Source of the DNA: Omphiscola glabra | Lineage: Eukaryota > Mollusca > Gastropoda > Lymnaeidae | NCBI GenBank assembly: GCA_964017045.1 | Contig: OZ024794.1 | Location: 31,600,315 to 31,664,314 of the forward strand | Direction of reading: 5' to 3' | DNA length: 64,000 nt | Part shown: positions 1-12,169 of the stretch, piece after piece | Layout: each line of letters begins with the position of its first letter | Numbering within the stretch: the first letter of the stretch is position 1 | Program-made: the position numbers and the translations under genes | Notes under the pieces: generated by a model | What the model saw: only the letters and a program-made list of their open reading frames with translations | What the model was told of the DNA's origin: nothing | Database searches by the model: none

Positions 1-770
1 TTAAATTTTACATTCATCGGCCGGTTAAAAAAAAAAATTCCGGTGGTGTTTACGATATAAACAAAATTAATAATAAGATAACGTTTTCGGCTGTAAGTGT
101 TAGCTCAATTCTATGGCCGGCAGTGAATGCACAGAGAAATAGGATTTGCTGGGGAACCATCCTTAATTATATTACTTACGGGGGGAAATTGGTAGAAACG
201 TACGGTTGTGCATGGGACGGGTTGGGTGGGAGATGTCTAATTATTTTATAAGTCATAAAATAAATATCACTACGTTTCGTAAGAAATCGTCATGTTGTTG
301 TTTTGCGTTTGCACAATGAACTCGCTGGACACGCTCAACAGTTATAATATTCAACGTATTCGCCTTGGTGACACATTTTCACTTAACATTCGCTTTGTAA
401 GCTTCGGTGCTGTATGACGTAATTTGTGACATACTTATTTCGTTTTTTTCCCCGCGGAACAACGGTGGTTGCGAAAAACGGAGAAAAGTACCGATTTTTA
501 ATTTTATATTTTATTTTTAAAGAAAGCATTCTCTGCACAGCATTGTCAGATTATGACATGTCTCATACGATAAAGTAAGCGGCTTTTGACATCTATTCCA
601 AGAAGTCATTCAGCAGCTGTACGATTTAGATACACCACCTGCCCCCCCCCCCCCCGCTCTCCCCTCAATACAGCTTGAAATAGTTATTAAGCTATCATAA
701 GTTAATGGGCAACAATGTCAGGCTCCTAGGCCTGATGCAAGGATGGGAAGTTCGTGACCCCCGCCTCGTT
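1..770. other. No gene seen; AT-rich flank
   Basis: No open frame or splice-bounded exon of note is visible. There is a C-run at about 642-655. A first exon for the DUF4430 gene downstream could lie here or before the window, but I could not identify one. Confidence 0.4.
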
Positions 771-1112
771 AAATATTGATTGATTGATTGATTGGATACT
801 TCTATGGCGCTGGTATCCATGCTACTTTAGCATGCTCACTGCGCTCTGGTTTACTCAAAAAAGTCTTTAAATGTTTTCTAAATGATTTTCTGTCCTTTTC
901 AATACTCCTCAAAGATGGAGGTAAACTATTCCATAACTTTGGCGCTACCGCTTCAAAAGAGCGCACTCCGTACGACTTTTTTCTGTGTTCATCCACACTG
1001 GGAATTTTCAGTAGGACTGAGTTGAGGACCGCAGGTTCTTTAAGGTTACACGTTTATAAAGCAGTTCTTTCAGATATTCCGGTGAAGAGCCGGATGTATC
1101 ACGAATGAACTT
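771..1112 (-). mobile_element. CR1/L2-type non-LTR retrotransposon, 3' end (broken)
   Basis: The - strand reads a peptide with the block YGVRSFEAVAPKLWNSLPPS followed by a short basic C-terminus, the usual last segment of CR1/L2/Rex-type reverse transcriptases. An upstream piece (YLKELLYKRVTLK) is in another frame, so there is a frameshift near 1040. Just beyond the stop the element ends in a (TTGA)n-type tail at about 773-795, the short tandem 3' tail typical of this LINE group. The copy is 5'-truncated near 1112 and cannot be active. Confidence 0.75.
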
Positions 1113-1436
1113 ATTCCTTCATTCAGTTTGCGATTTATTTTCATTTTCGGCATAAAGTGACAAGTGAAATATATACAGTGTTGTTCATAGCTGTTTGTAG
1201 TGGGCAGTACGCGCCTTTTCGCCAAAAGGTATCCTCCCCTTTTTTTTAGACTGATTAGAAATAGATTGAAATAAGTAATAAATTACAAAACAAGTTTACT
1301 GTTTAGTAACTACTAAAATAAAACGATTTGTATAAAAAACAGCTCGGTAGGGGGTTCCTCATCTTCACAACAATTACGTTTAAATGTTGAATGATTCAAA
1401 ACTATATCAGATATACGCAAAAGTACATCCCCGCAT

Positions 1437-1439
<3 letters not shown>

Positions 1440-1477
<38 letters not shown>

Positions 1478-1501
1478 TCTCTCTTTCTCTCTCTCTCTCA
1501 A

Positions 1502-1533
<32 letters not shown>
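1440..1533. repeat. (CT)n-(TA)n compound microsatellite
   Basis: A run of CT dinucleotides passes into TA dinucleotides. The short reading frame across it is an artefact of the repeat. Confidence 0.9.
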
Positions 1534-1534
<1 letters not shown>

Positions 1535-1869
1535 TCATAAGTACATATTAATTTTATTTTAAATTCATACAATTTATAACATGAATTCTTGAAAAAAAGT
1601 GTAGATACTGTGTACATTTTAGGACGCCCTGAAAAATAAGAATGCCAGGCGTTAATTTCAATGCTGAATCACCCCCCCCCCCTCCCCCTTTTTTTTAAAC
1701 CGCCCTTACTGTGATGGAGCAGAAGTGGGGGGGGGGGGGATTTTATTTCTGAATTTTACTAACTTGACTTGAATGAATTTCACCAACAGAAGTTTTATAA
1801 CCGCTTAAGATTAACAGCTTTTAAAAATTGTATTACTTTATTACCATACCACCATCTCCACCTCAACAG

Positions 1870-2523
1870 CGCAGGTCAGTGCTACTTCGACACCAATCGC
1901 CCTGTGTTCGGTGTCCCCGTCACTGTGACTCTGCGGGTCAACAACCAGCTGCAGGCGCCCTACTTTCAAGCTAACAAAACTCTCTCCCAGTGGCCACAGA
2001 CCTGGCTGGTGAACCTCCTCAATGTCGCAAATGATGACAATGACGTCTTCAAGTCAGTGCTTTTATATCTAGAATTACACCGTGTAACCCCGGGATAATC
2101 TTGGTAGTTGGTTGACCATAAATCTCGTTTATAGCCAAGTTCAGTTAAAGCGGGGTTTTGACAATCTCCATGAGAATTGTATTTTTTTATATTTTTTTTT
2201 AAAGACGAATTATTGCTGATTTCGTTTTTGTCTTTAAAGGAATCGCCACACACACCATTAAACATATTTTTTATGTTAATCACTTGTGGTGCATGTACCA
2301 CGTAGTGTTGAAGTTGGATTAGTCTATTTCTATTCGGTTGTTTAAAACCAAATTGAAACGGGTTTTTCCGTTCCGACGACGTCTATCCCAGCTCTTTGAC
2401 TTTCAGTTTTATTTCACGTTAGGGAATAGTGACATCTTTCTAAGCCTTCAACTCACACTGTCTTATTCTGTCTATCCTCTCACATTTCCATGGTAATGCT
2501 TCCTTCCTCTCACCCCCCACCTA

Positions 2524-2567
<44 letters not shown>

Positions 2568-4266
2568 TCTCTCTCTACGCTTCGTGTTATATATTCTCAT
2601 CGCAAATTTAACACTCTTTTATATAGGAGACGAATAGTAATGAGTAGTAAATGCGCATAGCGCCCCTGTTGTTGTTCGTCCGTCAAGATTGACTTGGACC
2701 ATCTAGTCATCCGGTTAGGGAGGGGGGTTGTAAGTCACGGTGAGTTCGTAGGTGGTGTGCTAGTCAGATCCGTTCTCGGAATAGTCTCTGGCACCGCGGG
2801 CAGGGGGTAGTTGCTGCAGTCGGTGATCTAATGTTGTTGTTTCGAGCTAGCCTGCGTGTCTCAGCTTTGGCCCTCCTACTCCTATTGCGCGGCTATTACA
2901 ATTTTTATATACCTAATCGATATAATTCCATGTGTATAAGATTTTATTTCACGTTTAAGATTATAGCTGTCTCGTTACAGCTATCTTTGTGTTGTTGTAT
3001 CTCTTCGTTTCTGTCCCACAGTTACACGGCGTCTTACTCGGGCAAACTTGGCTATTACATCAACACCATCTACACCCTGGCGGAAAACACCGCGGATGGG
3101 AATTTCTGGAGTATTGTTGATGATAGAACAGGAATAAACCTCCAGTGCGGTACGGTTGTCATTATTTCATTTGCTGCAACTCATTTATAAAATCAAGACG
3201 CACTTTTTTTACAAACCCTACAATCGTTATCATTGATGACACAGAATACCTCACATCACCAGACAAGCCTTATCATTGATCAAACAGAATACCTTACATC
3301 ACCAGACCATCCTTACCATTGATCACACAGAATACCTCACATCACCAGACAAGCCTTATCATTGATCACACAGAATACCTTACATCACCAGACCATCCTT
3401 ACCATTGATCACACAGAATACCTCACATTACCCGACAAGCCTTACCACGATACCCGCAGGGAAAAAGTAAAGACGTTTAAGTTTAATTGACTAGAAGTCT
3501 TCTCTTTGTTTTTTAAAACAAAAACAATAGCACCAAATTCTGCAACAGTAACCAATGTATTTTAACTCCTATACATAATACACATCCTAATGTGAATGTT
3601 TCTTATTCAATATTTGTATACACACATATATATGTAACATTTAATTTATATTAATTCATATAGATGAAAAATTTATATTTGTAAAGTTTTTATAATTTTA
3701 TTTAAACCTAACCCTACTGTTCAGTGGCGTAGTGAGAGGGGGCAAAGGGGGCATCATGCCCCGGGCGCTACTAACAAAGGGGCGCCAAATGATATATTTT
3801 ACTATAATATTGTATGGTTTTCGAATAGGGGGGGGGCGCTAAAAAGGTATTGGGGGGCGCTAAAAAGGTATGGGGGGGGGCGCTAAAAAGGTATTGTGTC
3901 CCGGGCGCGAGTCAAGCTCGCTACGCCACTGCTACTGTTCAAGTATACACATTGATTTTAATTTTTTTTTAAAATACCAGTCAGTTCACGGCTAAGGAAA
4001 GCGAAACGACAAATTTCATGGGAGAACACCCACCTACCGCCATAAAAAAAATGTTATACTGCTGTCCCCCTTGCCAACGTTGTAATTACGTCACAAATTT
4101 GAAAACACTGTTTTAACCTTTATATTCTTCTGTTTATAACACAGGCGTCTCATCTTTCGTGCCGGACGACAATGACGTCATCTTGTTCAATTATACGAAC
4201 GCGGCATCCTCTCCACGACAGGGCCCGGGAACTGCCGACCACTGCAATGGTAAAAGAGAATTATAA
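1870..4266 (+). CDS. DUF4430 / transcobalamin-C-like protein, copy 1 (three exons, 5' end missing)
   Basis: Exons are 1870-2052, 3022-3149 and 4145-4266; acceptors are AG and donors GTCAGT and GTACGG. Exon joins are phase-consistent: one base completes a codon at 1870, and the AA|T and G|GC codons are split. The product starts GQCYF, continues with a strand-rich segment (FGVPVTVTLRVNN) and TWLVNLLN, then LGYYINTI, FWSIVDDRTG and GVSSFVPDDNDVILFNYTN. This order fits DUF4430, the fold of the transcobalamin/intrinsic-factor C-terminal domain; cobalamin binding is not implied. The frame stops at 4264-4266, but a donor-like G|GTAAAAG at 4249 could extend it to further exons. No signal-peptide exon was found. 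Intron 1 holds a (TC)n run at 2527-2575; intron 2 holds a 42-bp minisatellite and a hAT MITE. Copy 2, about 13 kb downstream, is its closest relative. Confidence 0.8.
3225..3440. repeat. 42-bp minisatellite in intron 2 of DUF4430 copy 1
   Basis: About five units of a 42-bp motif containing CATCACCAGACAAGCC and ATTGATCACACAG. Copy 2 has a related but differently organised array at about 16880-16970 in the same intron, so the repeat seed predates the duplication and each array expanded separately. Confidence 0.85.
3722..3931. mobile_element. hAT MITE with perfect 8-bp TSD
   Basis: Ends are CAGTGGCGTAG and CTACGCCACTG, flanked by CTACTGTT at both 3714-3721 and 3932-3939. The interior has three tandem repeats of a GGGGGGCGCTAAAAAGG motif. 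It lies in intron 2 of DUF4430 copy 1 and is absent from the matching intron of copy 2, so it inserted after the duplication. Non-autonomous, no coding content. Confidence 0.92.
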
Positions 4267-4571
4267 GAGTTTTCACTGAAACAATGAAGTTGTACACAGC
4301 AGAATACATGTCGAGATCTTAAGCTTGTCTGCATTTTATTAGGATGGATTAAAAAATAATAATTCCCACAAGAACTTTTTTTGAAAATGCACAATTCCAA
4401 TTCTTGTGTAGTTTTAGTTGGAGATTAACGCACTGGAGATGGAATCTTTGGGACTGATCGTACAACGAATAAAAGGCAATTACTACAAGCAATCTTCAGG
4501 CACATTTTCCCTTGGTGTATTTTTTAAGTTTTCTTTTTAGGTTTTTATTAAAAATTCTTTATATGATCTTC

Positions 4572-4893
4572 GCTTTTGTTCGTTGCGGGAAAAAAATCTT
4601 CGGACGGCAAATCGACCCACTTTCCGTTAACCTATGACAACACTTTCACTCAATTTTATCCGCCCCACCCCAAACACACCAAAAATATGTTTTTCCTATT
4701 TTTCAAGGAGAGTATCAAGGAATTATGACGACTCTTTATTTTCAAAAAAATTAATTCGCGATAACTGCGCTTAATGAGTTAAAAAAAATAATATCACAGA
4801 TGCGTTTGGTGCGTAATATTTTCTTTTGTTTTTCTGTAGATGGTGAAATAAATCTGCGGTGTAGAAGCTGGGTGGGTCAATAGAATATTAAAA
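4572..4893 (+). repeat. Interspersed repeat family X, copy a
   Basis: About 320 bp sharing several blocks, in the same order, with 26946-27303 (+), 39157-39480 (-) and part of 7157-7245. The blocks include TCTTCGGACGGC, GACCCACTTTCCGTTAACC, GCGTTTGGTGCGTAATATT and GGTGAAATAAATC. I see no terminal inverted repeats or TSD; the class is unknown (SINE, LINE 3' UTR or other). Confidence 0.7.
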
Positions 4894-5547
4894 TAGCTCA
4901 GGGCCGTGGAAAAAAAAAAGTGCTGTTGCGAACCTTTGGGGAGCGGCGGGGGGAGGGGGCACTAATTGGGATTTTTATAAAGTGCTTACTTTGTATACAT
5001 GTCAAATTTTCAGCCCCCCCCCCCTCCAATTGCTCGATATTACAGTTCATAAAGGAATTATACGAAAAACTTTGCTTTATTATATTTATATACATATGTC
5101 GTTTTTATAGTTCTTTACAGAGCGTACAAGGGACGTGATAAAATGGTTGCATATAATGCGCTATCTGTGAGTGATCTCCCATGATCCCCTTACAAGGGCT
5201 TTTGGGGAAAGCTATAAATGATTTCAGTGCTTTTTTTCTTGCTTTTTTTTTTTTTTTTTAATATATTTTTGTTTTAATTTTTATTATTGATTGTTTCTTT
5301 TCTTGTTTTTTTTTTTTTTTTTTTTTTTTTTTTGCGGACTGTACTGTTCATTGTCACGTGATGGAGCTATTAAGAAATAAACTCATTTTTTTTAAACATG
5401 TTTGAATATGTTGTTGTTTGTTTGTTTGTTTGACTACAACCGTTGAAGAGTTCGAGTAGTTCTTTTTAGAAAGAGTGGTGAGAGACAGATAAATAGAAAA
5501 ATATTTACTTACACACATATTCATTTACAAGTCTGTGAACATTTGTT

Positions 5548-6110
5548 AATGTTTTATTGTGACAAGAGAAAGAGAGAGACAGAGACAGACACAGAGAAAG
5601 TGAGACAGGGAGAGAGAGACAGCGACAGAGAGAGTGAGGCAGAGAGAGAGACACAGGGAGAGATAGAGAAAGAGACAGAGACAGAGAGAGAGTGAGACAG
5701 AGAGTGAGACAGAGAGAGAGAGACAGATGGAGAGAGATAGAGAAACAGGCAGAGACAGATAGACAGAGAGAGAGTAAGACATAGAGACAGACAGAGAGAG
5801 TGTGAGAGACAGTGAAAGATAGAAATAGACAGACAGGGGGAGACAGAGACATTCAGGGAGAGAGAGACAGGGACAGACACAGAGAGAGTGAGAGACAGAG
5901 AAATAAAGCGACAGGCAGAGAGACAGACATATATATTTAGAGAGAGAGAGACAAACAGAAAAAAGAGAGAGAGGGAGAAATAGAGAAAGAGGCAGAGAGG
6001 GAGAGACAGAGAGAGAGAGAGAGTGTGAGACAGAGAGAGAGAGAGACGGAGAAACAGAGACAGTGAAAGATGGAGAGAGACAGAGACATTCAGAGAGAGA
6101 GAGGCAGAGA
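5548..6110. repeat. (GAGAGACA)n-type purine-rich microsatellite
   Basis: About 560 bp of irregular GAGA/GACA repeats. The - strand frames through it give Ser/Leu/Cys-rich strings in all three phases, the signature of low-complexity DNA and not of genes. T-rich sequence precedes it (5230-5335). Confidence 0.95.
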
Positions 6111-6508
6111 ATTTATTGTCCGATATGTTTTCAGGAATTTTTATCTTGAATAAGTATGCAGGTGACAGATAACATTAATTTTTGTAAAGGCCTACATTGT
6201 CGTCAATAGAACAGCAAAGATATTGTCAATAACTGATTAAATAACGCACCGTCTGCTAACTTCCTGTTTTTTTTTACACACATAAAAAAAACCAAACAAA
6301 AGAGTTCCTTCGCATTCCCTTTCGTTGTTAATGTCGTTACAAGCAGCGTTCAGAAAGTGTTACATTTCTTGTGGGTCACAGCCAAACCTGTGATTTTTTT
6401 TTTAACAAGCGCACGGCCCCCCTTTGAGAATTATGTCACAGCCAATCAATTTTCATAATTTCCCTCAAAACCCACTCCGCCCTGGCTTAAAAAAGGATTA
6501 GCACTGTT

Positions 6509-6644
6509 CAGTGGCGTAGCGAGCTTAACTCGCGCCCGGGGCACAATACCTTTTTAGCGCCCCCCCCCCATTCGAAAACCATACAATATTATATGTAAAA
6601 TATATCATTTGGCGCATGATGCCCCCCCCCTCGCTACGCCACTG
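6509..6644. mobile_element. hAT MITE, same family as 3722-3931
   Basis: Ends are CAGTGGCGTAGCGAG and CTCGCTACGCCACTG. Flanks GCACTGTT (6501-6508) and GTACTGTT (6645-6652) form an 8-bp TSD with one mismatch. The interior carries the CCCGGG and AATACCTTTTTAGCGCC blocks of the 3722 element in the opposite orientation. Confidence 0.9.
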
Positions 6645-6731
6645 GTACTGTTACACTGTAGTTGTAACTGGCAGCAGCGCGCTGTCTTTCTTATGTCATT
6701 ATGGTAAGACGCGATGGTTTCACACCTTTTA

Positions 6732-7083
6732 TGTATATATATATATATATATATATATGGCATCTTTCCGTCTACAAGAGACGATAGATTTATCTTGTCT
6801 GATTGCAGCTCTTGGTGTGGCTAGTGAGACCGATCCTCGAGTGACAGTCTCTTTTGCATGTCCCACACACGAATGCGGTGGAGCAGTGTTTTCTTGCCTT
6901 TCTCTGCGCTCTCTTTACAGCGGCTTCCGCCCTGTAGAGCTCCTCGGCACGTAGTTATCCTGCCTTCACGATGCCCCGCCATGTGGATCGCTCCTCCGCC
7001 AGGTCCTCCCAATTGGAGATGTTGATGTTGGCCGCCTTCATGTCTCTTTTGCATATGTCTAAGTATCTGAGACGAGGCCGTCA
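6732..7083 (-). mobile_element. Non-LTR retrotransposon 3' fragment, copy A
   Basis: About 95% identical by eye to 13574-13900. The - strand encodes the end of a reverse transcriptase, including the zinc-finger-like C-terminal piece seen in copy B, and terminates at GATGCC followed by a (TA)n run at 6732-6758. It is 5'-truncated at about 7083, immediately after the segment encoding RPRLRY. Confidence 0.75.
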
Positions 7084-7156
7084 CTCCACTAAATAATGAG
7101 TTCCATAGTGCGCAAAATATAACTCTCGATAAATACGCTAAAAGGTATTTTTTTTA

Positions 7157-7245
7157 TATAACGCAACTGCGTTTGGCGCGTAATATCATTATTAAATGAA
7201 ATCGTCTCAATTTAAGGATGGTGAAAAAAATATTCGGGTTAAAAG
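7157..7245 (+). repeat. Fragment of interspersed repeat family X
   Basis: Shares the GCGTTTGGCGCGTAATAT block and the following GGTGAAA region with the copies at 4572 and 26946. Confidence 0.45.
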
Positions 7246-7441
7246 TTGTTAGGACATCAGAGTATTTAATATAATTCATGGGCGTAAAATAAAAAGTATG
7301 CAAGGATGTATCATGGGGGAAGGGGTATGGCAAAAATTGGGATTCTTAAATGTGCGTTACTTGAGTTCATGTTTTGTCAAGTAACTTTAGTAGATGGGAA
7401 CTTCACGAATTGCCGTCCCCAATTTTTGGCGGGCTGTATCT

Positions 7442-7442
7442 A

Positions 7443-7476
<34 letters not shown>

Positions 7477-7502
7477 CTTCATCTTATATATATATATATA
7501 TA
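7442..7502. repeat. (TA)n microsatellite, interrupted
   Basis: Two TA runs separated by a TTTCTTCATCT spacer. Confidence 0.9.
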
Positions 7503-8090
7503 CAAGCGTTGCTCAAAGTGCTTGAACGCATAGAAGAAATGCTGACATTCATGAAACCAACCAGCAAAACTCGCCAATTTGAACTGGACTCGTGTAGTAG
7601 ACTCAGTTTGTTATTAGGTATATACAAACTCTATTATGAAGTTGTATTTCCTCTGCAGATGCCTGTCTACTTAAAGTTACACAACGATGGCTTATAAATC
7701 TTCATTTCACTTTGTTTGGGAGTCACTGGACCGTAACAGAAATCTGTAGTATGATCTAGGGGCACATATGCGTACATTTTTTGTAGATAACCATCGCATA
7801 CGGGTGGGACCCCAGATTCCGCACAAATCACGTCCGCCCCCCCCCCCATTTCCCCCTCTAACTTTCCCGACCATTTCCCTATCACCGTTTTCTCTGGATA
7901 TATATGTGTACTTTCAATAACTAAACTACCCCCCTTCATCAATATTCACAAGCTCAGTTCAAACCTTCCTCCCCCCCCCCCCCCCACAAAAACTTAAAAA
8001 TTGCCGCAACTTCCACAAGTCACCTGACATATTATCCCTTCTGTTGTTCGTTGTCCTTTCTTCCTTTCAATCCAACCTTCCCCACCCCTA

Positions 8091-8699
8091 CGGACGTAGC
8101 AGATGACCCCACACGTACAGATATAGTAGATGACGCTACACGTACAGACGTAGTAGATGACCCCACACGTACAGACGTAGTAGATGACCCAAAACGTACA
8201 GACGTAGTAGATGACGCCACACGTACAGACGTAGTAGATGACCCCACACGTACAGATGTAGTAGATGACCCACGCGTACAGATGTAGTAGATGACAACAC
8301 ACGTACGGACGTAGCAGATGACCCCACACGTACAGATATAGTAGATGACGCTACACGTACAGACGTAGTAGATGACCCCACACGTACAGACGTAGTAGAT
8401 GACCCCAAACGTACAGATGTAGTAGATGACCCCACACGTACAGACGTAGTAGATGACGCCACACGTACAGACGTAGTAGATGACGCCACACGTACAGACG
8501 TAGTAGATGACCCCACACGTACAGACGTAGTAGATGACCCCACACGTACGGACGTAGTAGATGATCCCACACGTACAGACATAGTAGATGACCCCACACG
8601 TACAGACATAGTAGATGACCCCACACGTACAGACATAGTAGATGACCCCACACGTACAGACGTAGTAGATGACCCCACACGTACAGACGTATGTAGATG
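8091..8699. repeat. 27-bp minisatellite, about 22 copies
   Basis: The unit contains GTAGTAGATGACCCCACACG. Because 27 is divisible by three, the array is open in several frames: - strand frames run to about 229 codons (repeat CGVIYYVCT) and the + strand reads DVVDDPTRT repeats. No start context, splice sites or non-repetitive coding flank supports a gene. Variants (ACGCC for CCCCA, GATATA for GACGTA) are distributed so that 8091-8290 and about 8305-8500 look like a higher-order duplicate. Confidence 0.95.
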
Positions 8700-9387
8700 A
8701 CAACCGGATAAACGTCTGCACTTCATTGACGTGAACATTATTTAATATCCGGGTTTCTTTTGTATCATGTATTGTAAAAATAACTTTTCAATGACCTTGG
8801 ACGCTTTAACGGATGTGTTTCGCTTAACAATGCAATTTAGGTCAAGTCCACATGTCCTGATAGTAAATATATTTTTTTAAATCTTAAAAGCAAAAAAAAA
8901 GGAATGACATAGCAAGAAAGCAGTAAACCTAATTTAGTTGGGCAGGGGGGGGGGAATAAAAAGGTATAAGTAAACTGCACTGACGTCGCTAGAGTAGGTG
9001 TCACCTATGGGGACTTCCACGATGGCCCTCCTCCAATTCTGGCTGCTCTGGTGAAACCCTGCTCTGCTGAGTCCCAGTTCATGTAGAATTCTGATATTGT
9101 TTTTAAAAACGTCGATCAGTTTGAAACTTACTCGACCAAGTCCTGTAAAATTTATATTATTTCCTTTCGGTGTCAGAAGGGCTGGGCTCACCGCGCTGTA
9201 CATAAAAATATTAGCAAACGAGACATAATCGTGACAAGAAAATAAAATACATTTATGTAATTAAGAACAGCTGTATTGAAACAAAACAAAAACAAATGCA
9301 TATTCACCCCACCCACCCCATAACTTTTACATGTCAAGCCATGGACGGCAGCCAGCAGCATCGTTTATCGGTCAGAGGGGGATGGAA

Positions 9388-10079
9388 TCAGTCGGGGTAG
9401 TAGAATTTAAATAGATGTGTTTTGGGTGCAGTATTGAAGGCCTGGGTGGTTGGCATATTGCGGGTGTGTAGTGGCAGAGAGTTCCATTGTTTGTGGGCGC
9501 AGAAAGAGAAAGATCGTTCACCATATGTTTTAGTACGTGTCATGGACAGAATACGCGTGTCTGCGGAGGAGCGAAGCTGACGAATGGGTGAATAGACAGA
9601 AAGAAGTTCGGTTAGACAAGAAGGGCAGGAATCCGAGAAAAAGTTGTGACAGAGAACAGACAACTTGTAATCAAGGCGTGCCTAAATAGGGAGCCAATGA
9701 AGTGAGTGGAGAAGTGGAGTGGCGTGATCACGTTTTTTTGCCTTTAAAACTAGTCTAGCAGCTGAATTTTGAACCTTTTGTAGTTTTTCTATGAAGTGTT
9801 TTGGTGAACTTGACGGAAGAGAGGTGCAATAGTCAAGACGAGAGAGAGAACAAGAGCACAGACTAGTGTTTTTGTTGCAATAACTGTGAGGTGGTGGCAG
9901 ATGGAGCTGATCTGACGGATAGCGGTGTATGCCGAACGACAAATGTGGGAGATATATTTATCGAGAGACATGTTGTTAGAACGAATATAACCAAGATTCT
10001 TAGCAGAGGATGTAAACTGTCTGTCGGAGTTACCTACTTGAAATGAATTGGGGAGAGTTGAGATAGAGGATGATTTGTG
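9388..10079 (-). mobile_element. CR1/L2-like reverse transcriptase C-terminal fragment (broken)
   Basis: Read on the - strand from 10079 the peptide runs SSISTLPNSFQVGNS, then LGYIRSNNMSLDKYISHIC, then SRLDYCTSLPSS, KLQKVQNSAARLVLKAKKRD and LLHSLHWLPI. After a frame change near 9670-9690 it continues with TKTYGERSFSFCAHKQWNSL and ends in THLFKFYYPD. These are the standard C-terminal RT landmarks of CR1/L2-type LINEs (LDYCNSLL, QNSAARLV, LHWLP, KLWNSLP). It is 5'-truncated at about 10079 and frameshifted. The 3' UTR may continue to about 9300. Confidence 0.85.
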
Positions 10080-10667
10080 ATATTACCCGGGTGCGTACGC
10101 AGGTAGCCTGCCAGTCCTATTTGTGTCTGGGAAAGCTTTCCCGCACGTAGGACTAACGATGTTTTTGGTCCTAGTTGGATGTGAGTCGATTCTGCTTTTT
10201 TTTCCCTGGTTGGGTGCTTTATTTGGGCGTGAGCGGTGCGCTCATTCTCTGAAGATTGTGCTCCAACAGTGAGTCTGCCACGCCAGCCTGCAAGGTCCAT
10301 AGCAAATCTCTCCCACAAACCAAGGTCAATGCCCAGAAGCGTGAGGCCGCCTAGAAAAGTGAGGAACCTAGAAGCGTGAGGCACCCCTGGAAGCTTGATC
10401 CCCGGCCCAGTGTGCCCTGGACTTAAGGCGGCACAGCAGCCAATACAGACAATAATGTACAAAATGAAGTGAGCAATGTATCCCTTAGTGAGCCCAATGA
10501 ATATTTATTGTAGCCACTATAAGAATAATATAACACATAATGGATAATATTCAACAATAATTTTATAATAATAATGACAATAATAATAATTTAGAACATA
10601 TTTATAGACATAGGCAGAAGTTAAAGAGCAAAATATAGCAATTTCATAATATAATATTTAGCCCATA

Positions 10668-10745
10668 TTGTGGATAATAAAGCCCATATTGTGGATAATG
10701 AAGCCCATATTGTGGATAATAAAGCCCGTATTGTGGATAACGAAG
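10668..10745. repeat. 21-bp tandem repeat, about 3.7 copies
   Basis: The unit contains GCCCATATTGTGGATAATAA. It gives a seven-residue periodic frame (HIVDNKA) that is a by-product of the repeat length. Confidence 0.9.
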
Positions 10746-11804
10746 ATGAAGTATGGTCATTCGTCAGAGCGGAGCTCAGCACCCCTTTCTTCACCCGCAG
10801 TACATCACAGATGAAAAACGTGCAAAAAATGTTCAAAATAACAAAAAGGCAACATAACTCTATTAAGATAAAGCATTGAACACATTATCGCAGCTTTTGA
10901 CAACTTGCCAACTGTCACGAGCTCCCTTGTGCCAAGTGACCTTTGGTCTAAATCCTACAATACCTCTGACACCACCTTGTTTTGATGTGCCCAAGGAAAC
11001 ACAATAACTATGCAATAAACAATGGAAGTCTTCAATTTAACTTAAAAAGACGAAGCTAATTTATTATTTAAATATACTAAACAAAGAAATATTTGATATA
11101 CAATGAAATAATAGCATGCGCTATGAGAAGATACACTTTGAAGTATTCTAAGGATGATTGTCGTACATATATAGTTACTCAAATGACGTTATGAGGAGTA
11201 ATAGTGATTCTCAATATTAAGCAACTCTGAATCATCCAGGCGAGACGCTACCATTCGACGAAGTGGAGTCTTGCAAGACTGTCGCCCCTCTACAGCGTGA
11301 ATCTGTCCTATGGTCGTGATTGTTAGCGTCTCTCGTTGTCTCTCTATGTACTGGAGTCTGCACACACACACACCGTCACGAGTTTGTGATGATTAGTCAA
11401 CGACGTTAAAAGGTGGCTATTCCTGAAATATATGAATAAATCACCTTCACCAAGTGATCTATGCTAAGCCCTATCTGACTACTTACCGTAGACTTCCAAA
11501 ATACTAAACCTATACATAACGTAACTATCAGTCACACGAACTACCATAAAGCTCCTCCATACACACACCTTACATACACTTACCTCTCTATGTTGATACT
11601 GTGGCAAGGCTGGTACAAGGTAAGTCAATGTGTCTGAGCTCTCACGAGAGAAGTCTCATGTGTGGGCCGTAGTGCTCAGTGAAACTACAGAATTAGATGT
11701 CCTTACGTATACCCCTCGTTCCTACCCAAACTTCTTAGTTGGTCCAAGAATGCTCTCTATCAACACATTCCTGACCCCTATCATTTCCAGTAGATTAGGA
11801 ATTT

Positions 11805-11935
11805 CCGTCGTTAACCCCAACTATCAATGCCTTCTAATTTCAGGTCAATTAGGAATTTCCGTCGTTAACCCCAACTATCAATACCTTCTAATTTCAGGTC
11901 AATTAGGAATTTCCGTCGTTAACCCCAAACTATCA
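11805..11935. repeat. 54-bp tandem repeat, about 2.5 copies
   Basis: The unit contains TTAGGAATTTCCGTCGTTAA and ends CTAATTTCAGGTCA, which looks like a splice acceptor, but no coding flank is present. Confidence 0.85.
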
Positions 11936-12169
11936 ATGTCCCAAAACTACAGCAAGTTAAGTCCATCCTATAAGTCATCTTAACAATGGAGCTCTGTCTT
12001 GTACCCCAGCCCCAGTCCTTCATGACATATGCTTTACCCTAAAAATGGAGCTCTCTCCTGTCCCGCCCCAGTAAGTCAACCAGTGACACCCCCGCCCCAG
12101 TAACAGTCACCATGTGACACCAACAATGTCCTAATTGTTGCAACATGTTTTTTTTCTCTTTTAAGTACC

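Larger units (their letters stand above)
10080..12169. other. No gene; unique and low-copy sequence with small repeats
   Basis: A 142-codon - strand frame (10034-10462) overlaps the LINE boundary, resembles no family I know, and may be repeat-derived. A 21-bp repeat (10668-10745) and a 54-bp repeat (11805-11935) lie here. I see no exon-like segments. Confidence 0.4.

Noticed and set aside
299..420. 36-codon + frame starting MNSLDTLNSY as a possible first exon of DUF4430 copy 1
   Set aside because: No signal-peptide character and it ends in a stop, not a donor.
5505..5880. Three overlapping - strand frames of 78-115 codons rich in Ser/Leu/Cys
   Set aside because: They lie in the GAGA/GACA microsatellite and occur in all three phases.
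6616..6954. 112-codon + frame across 6616-6954
   Set aside because: It joins a hAT MITE end, a TA microsatellite and antisense LINE sequence.
8091..8699. CRISPR-like array
   Set aside because: There are no unique spacers; it is a direct tandem minisatellite in an animal genome.
10034..10462. 142-codon - strand frame
   Set aside because: It crosses a LINE truncation point, has no recognisable domain and no conserved start or splice context. Possibly from an unknown repeat.
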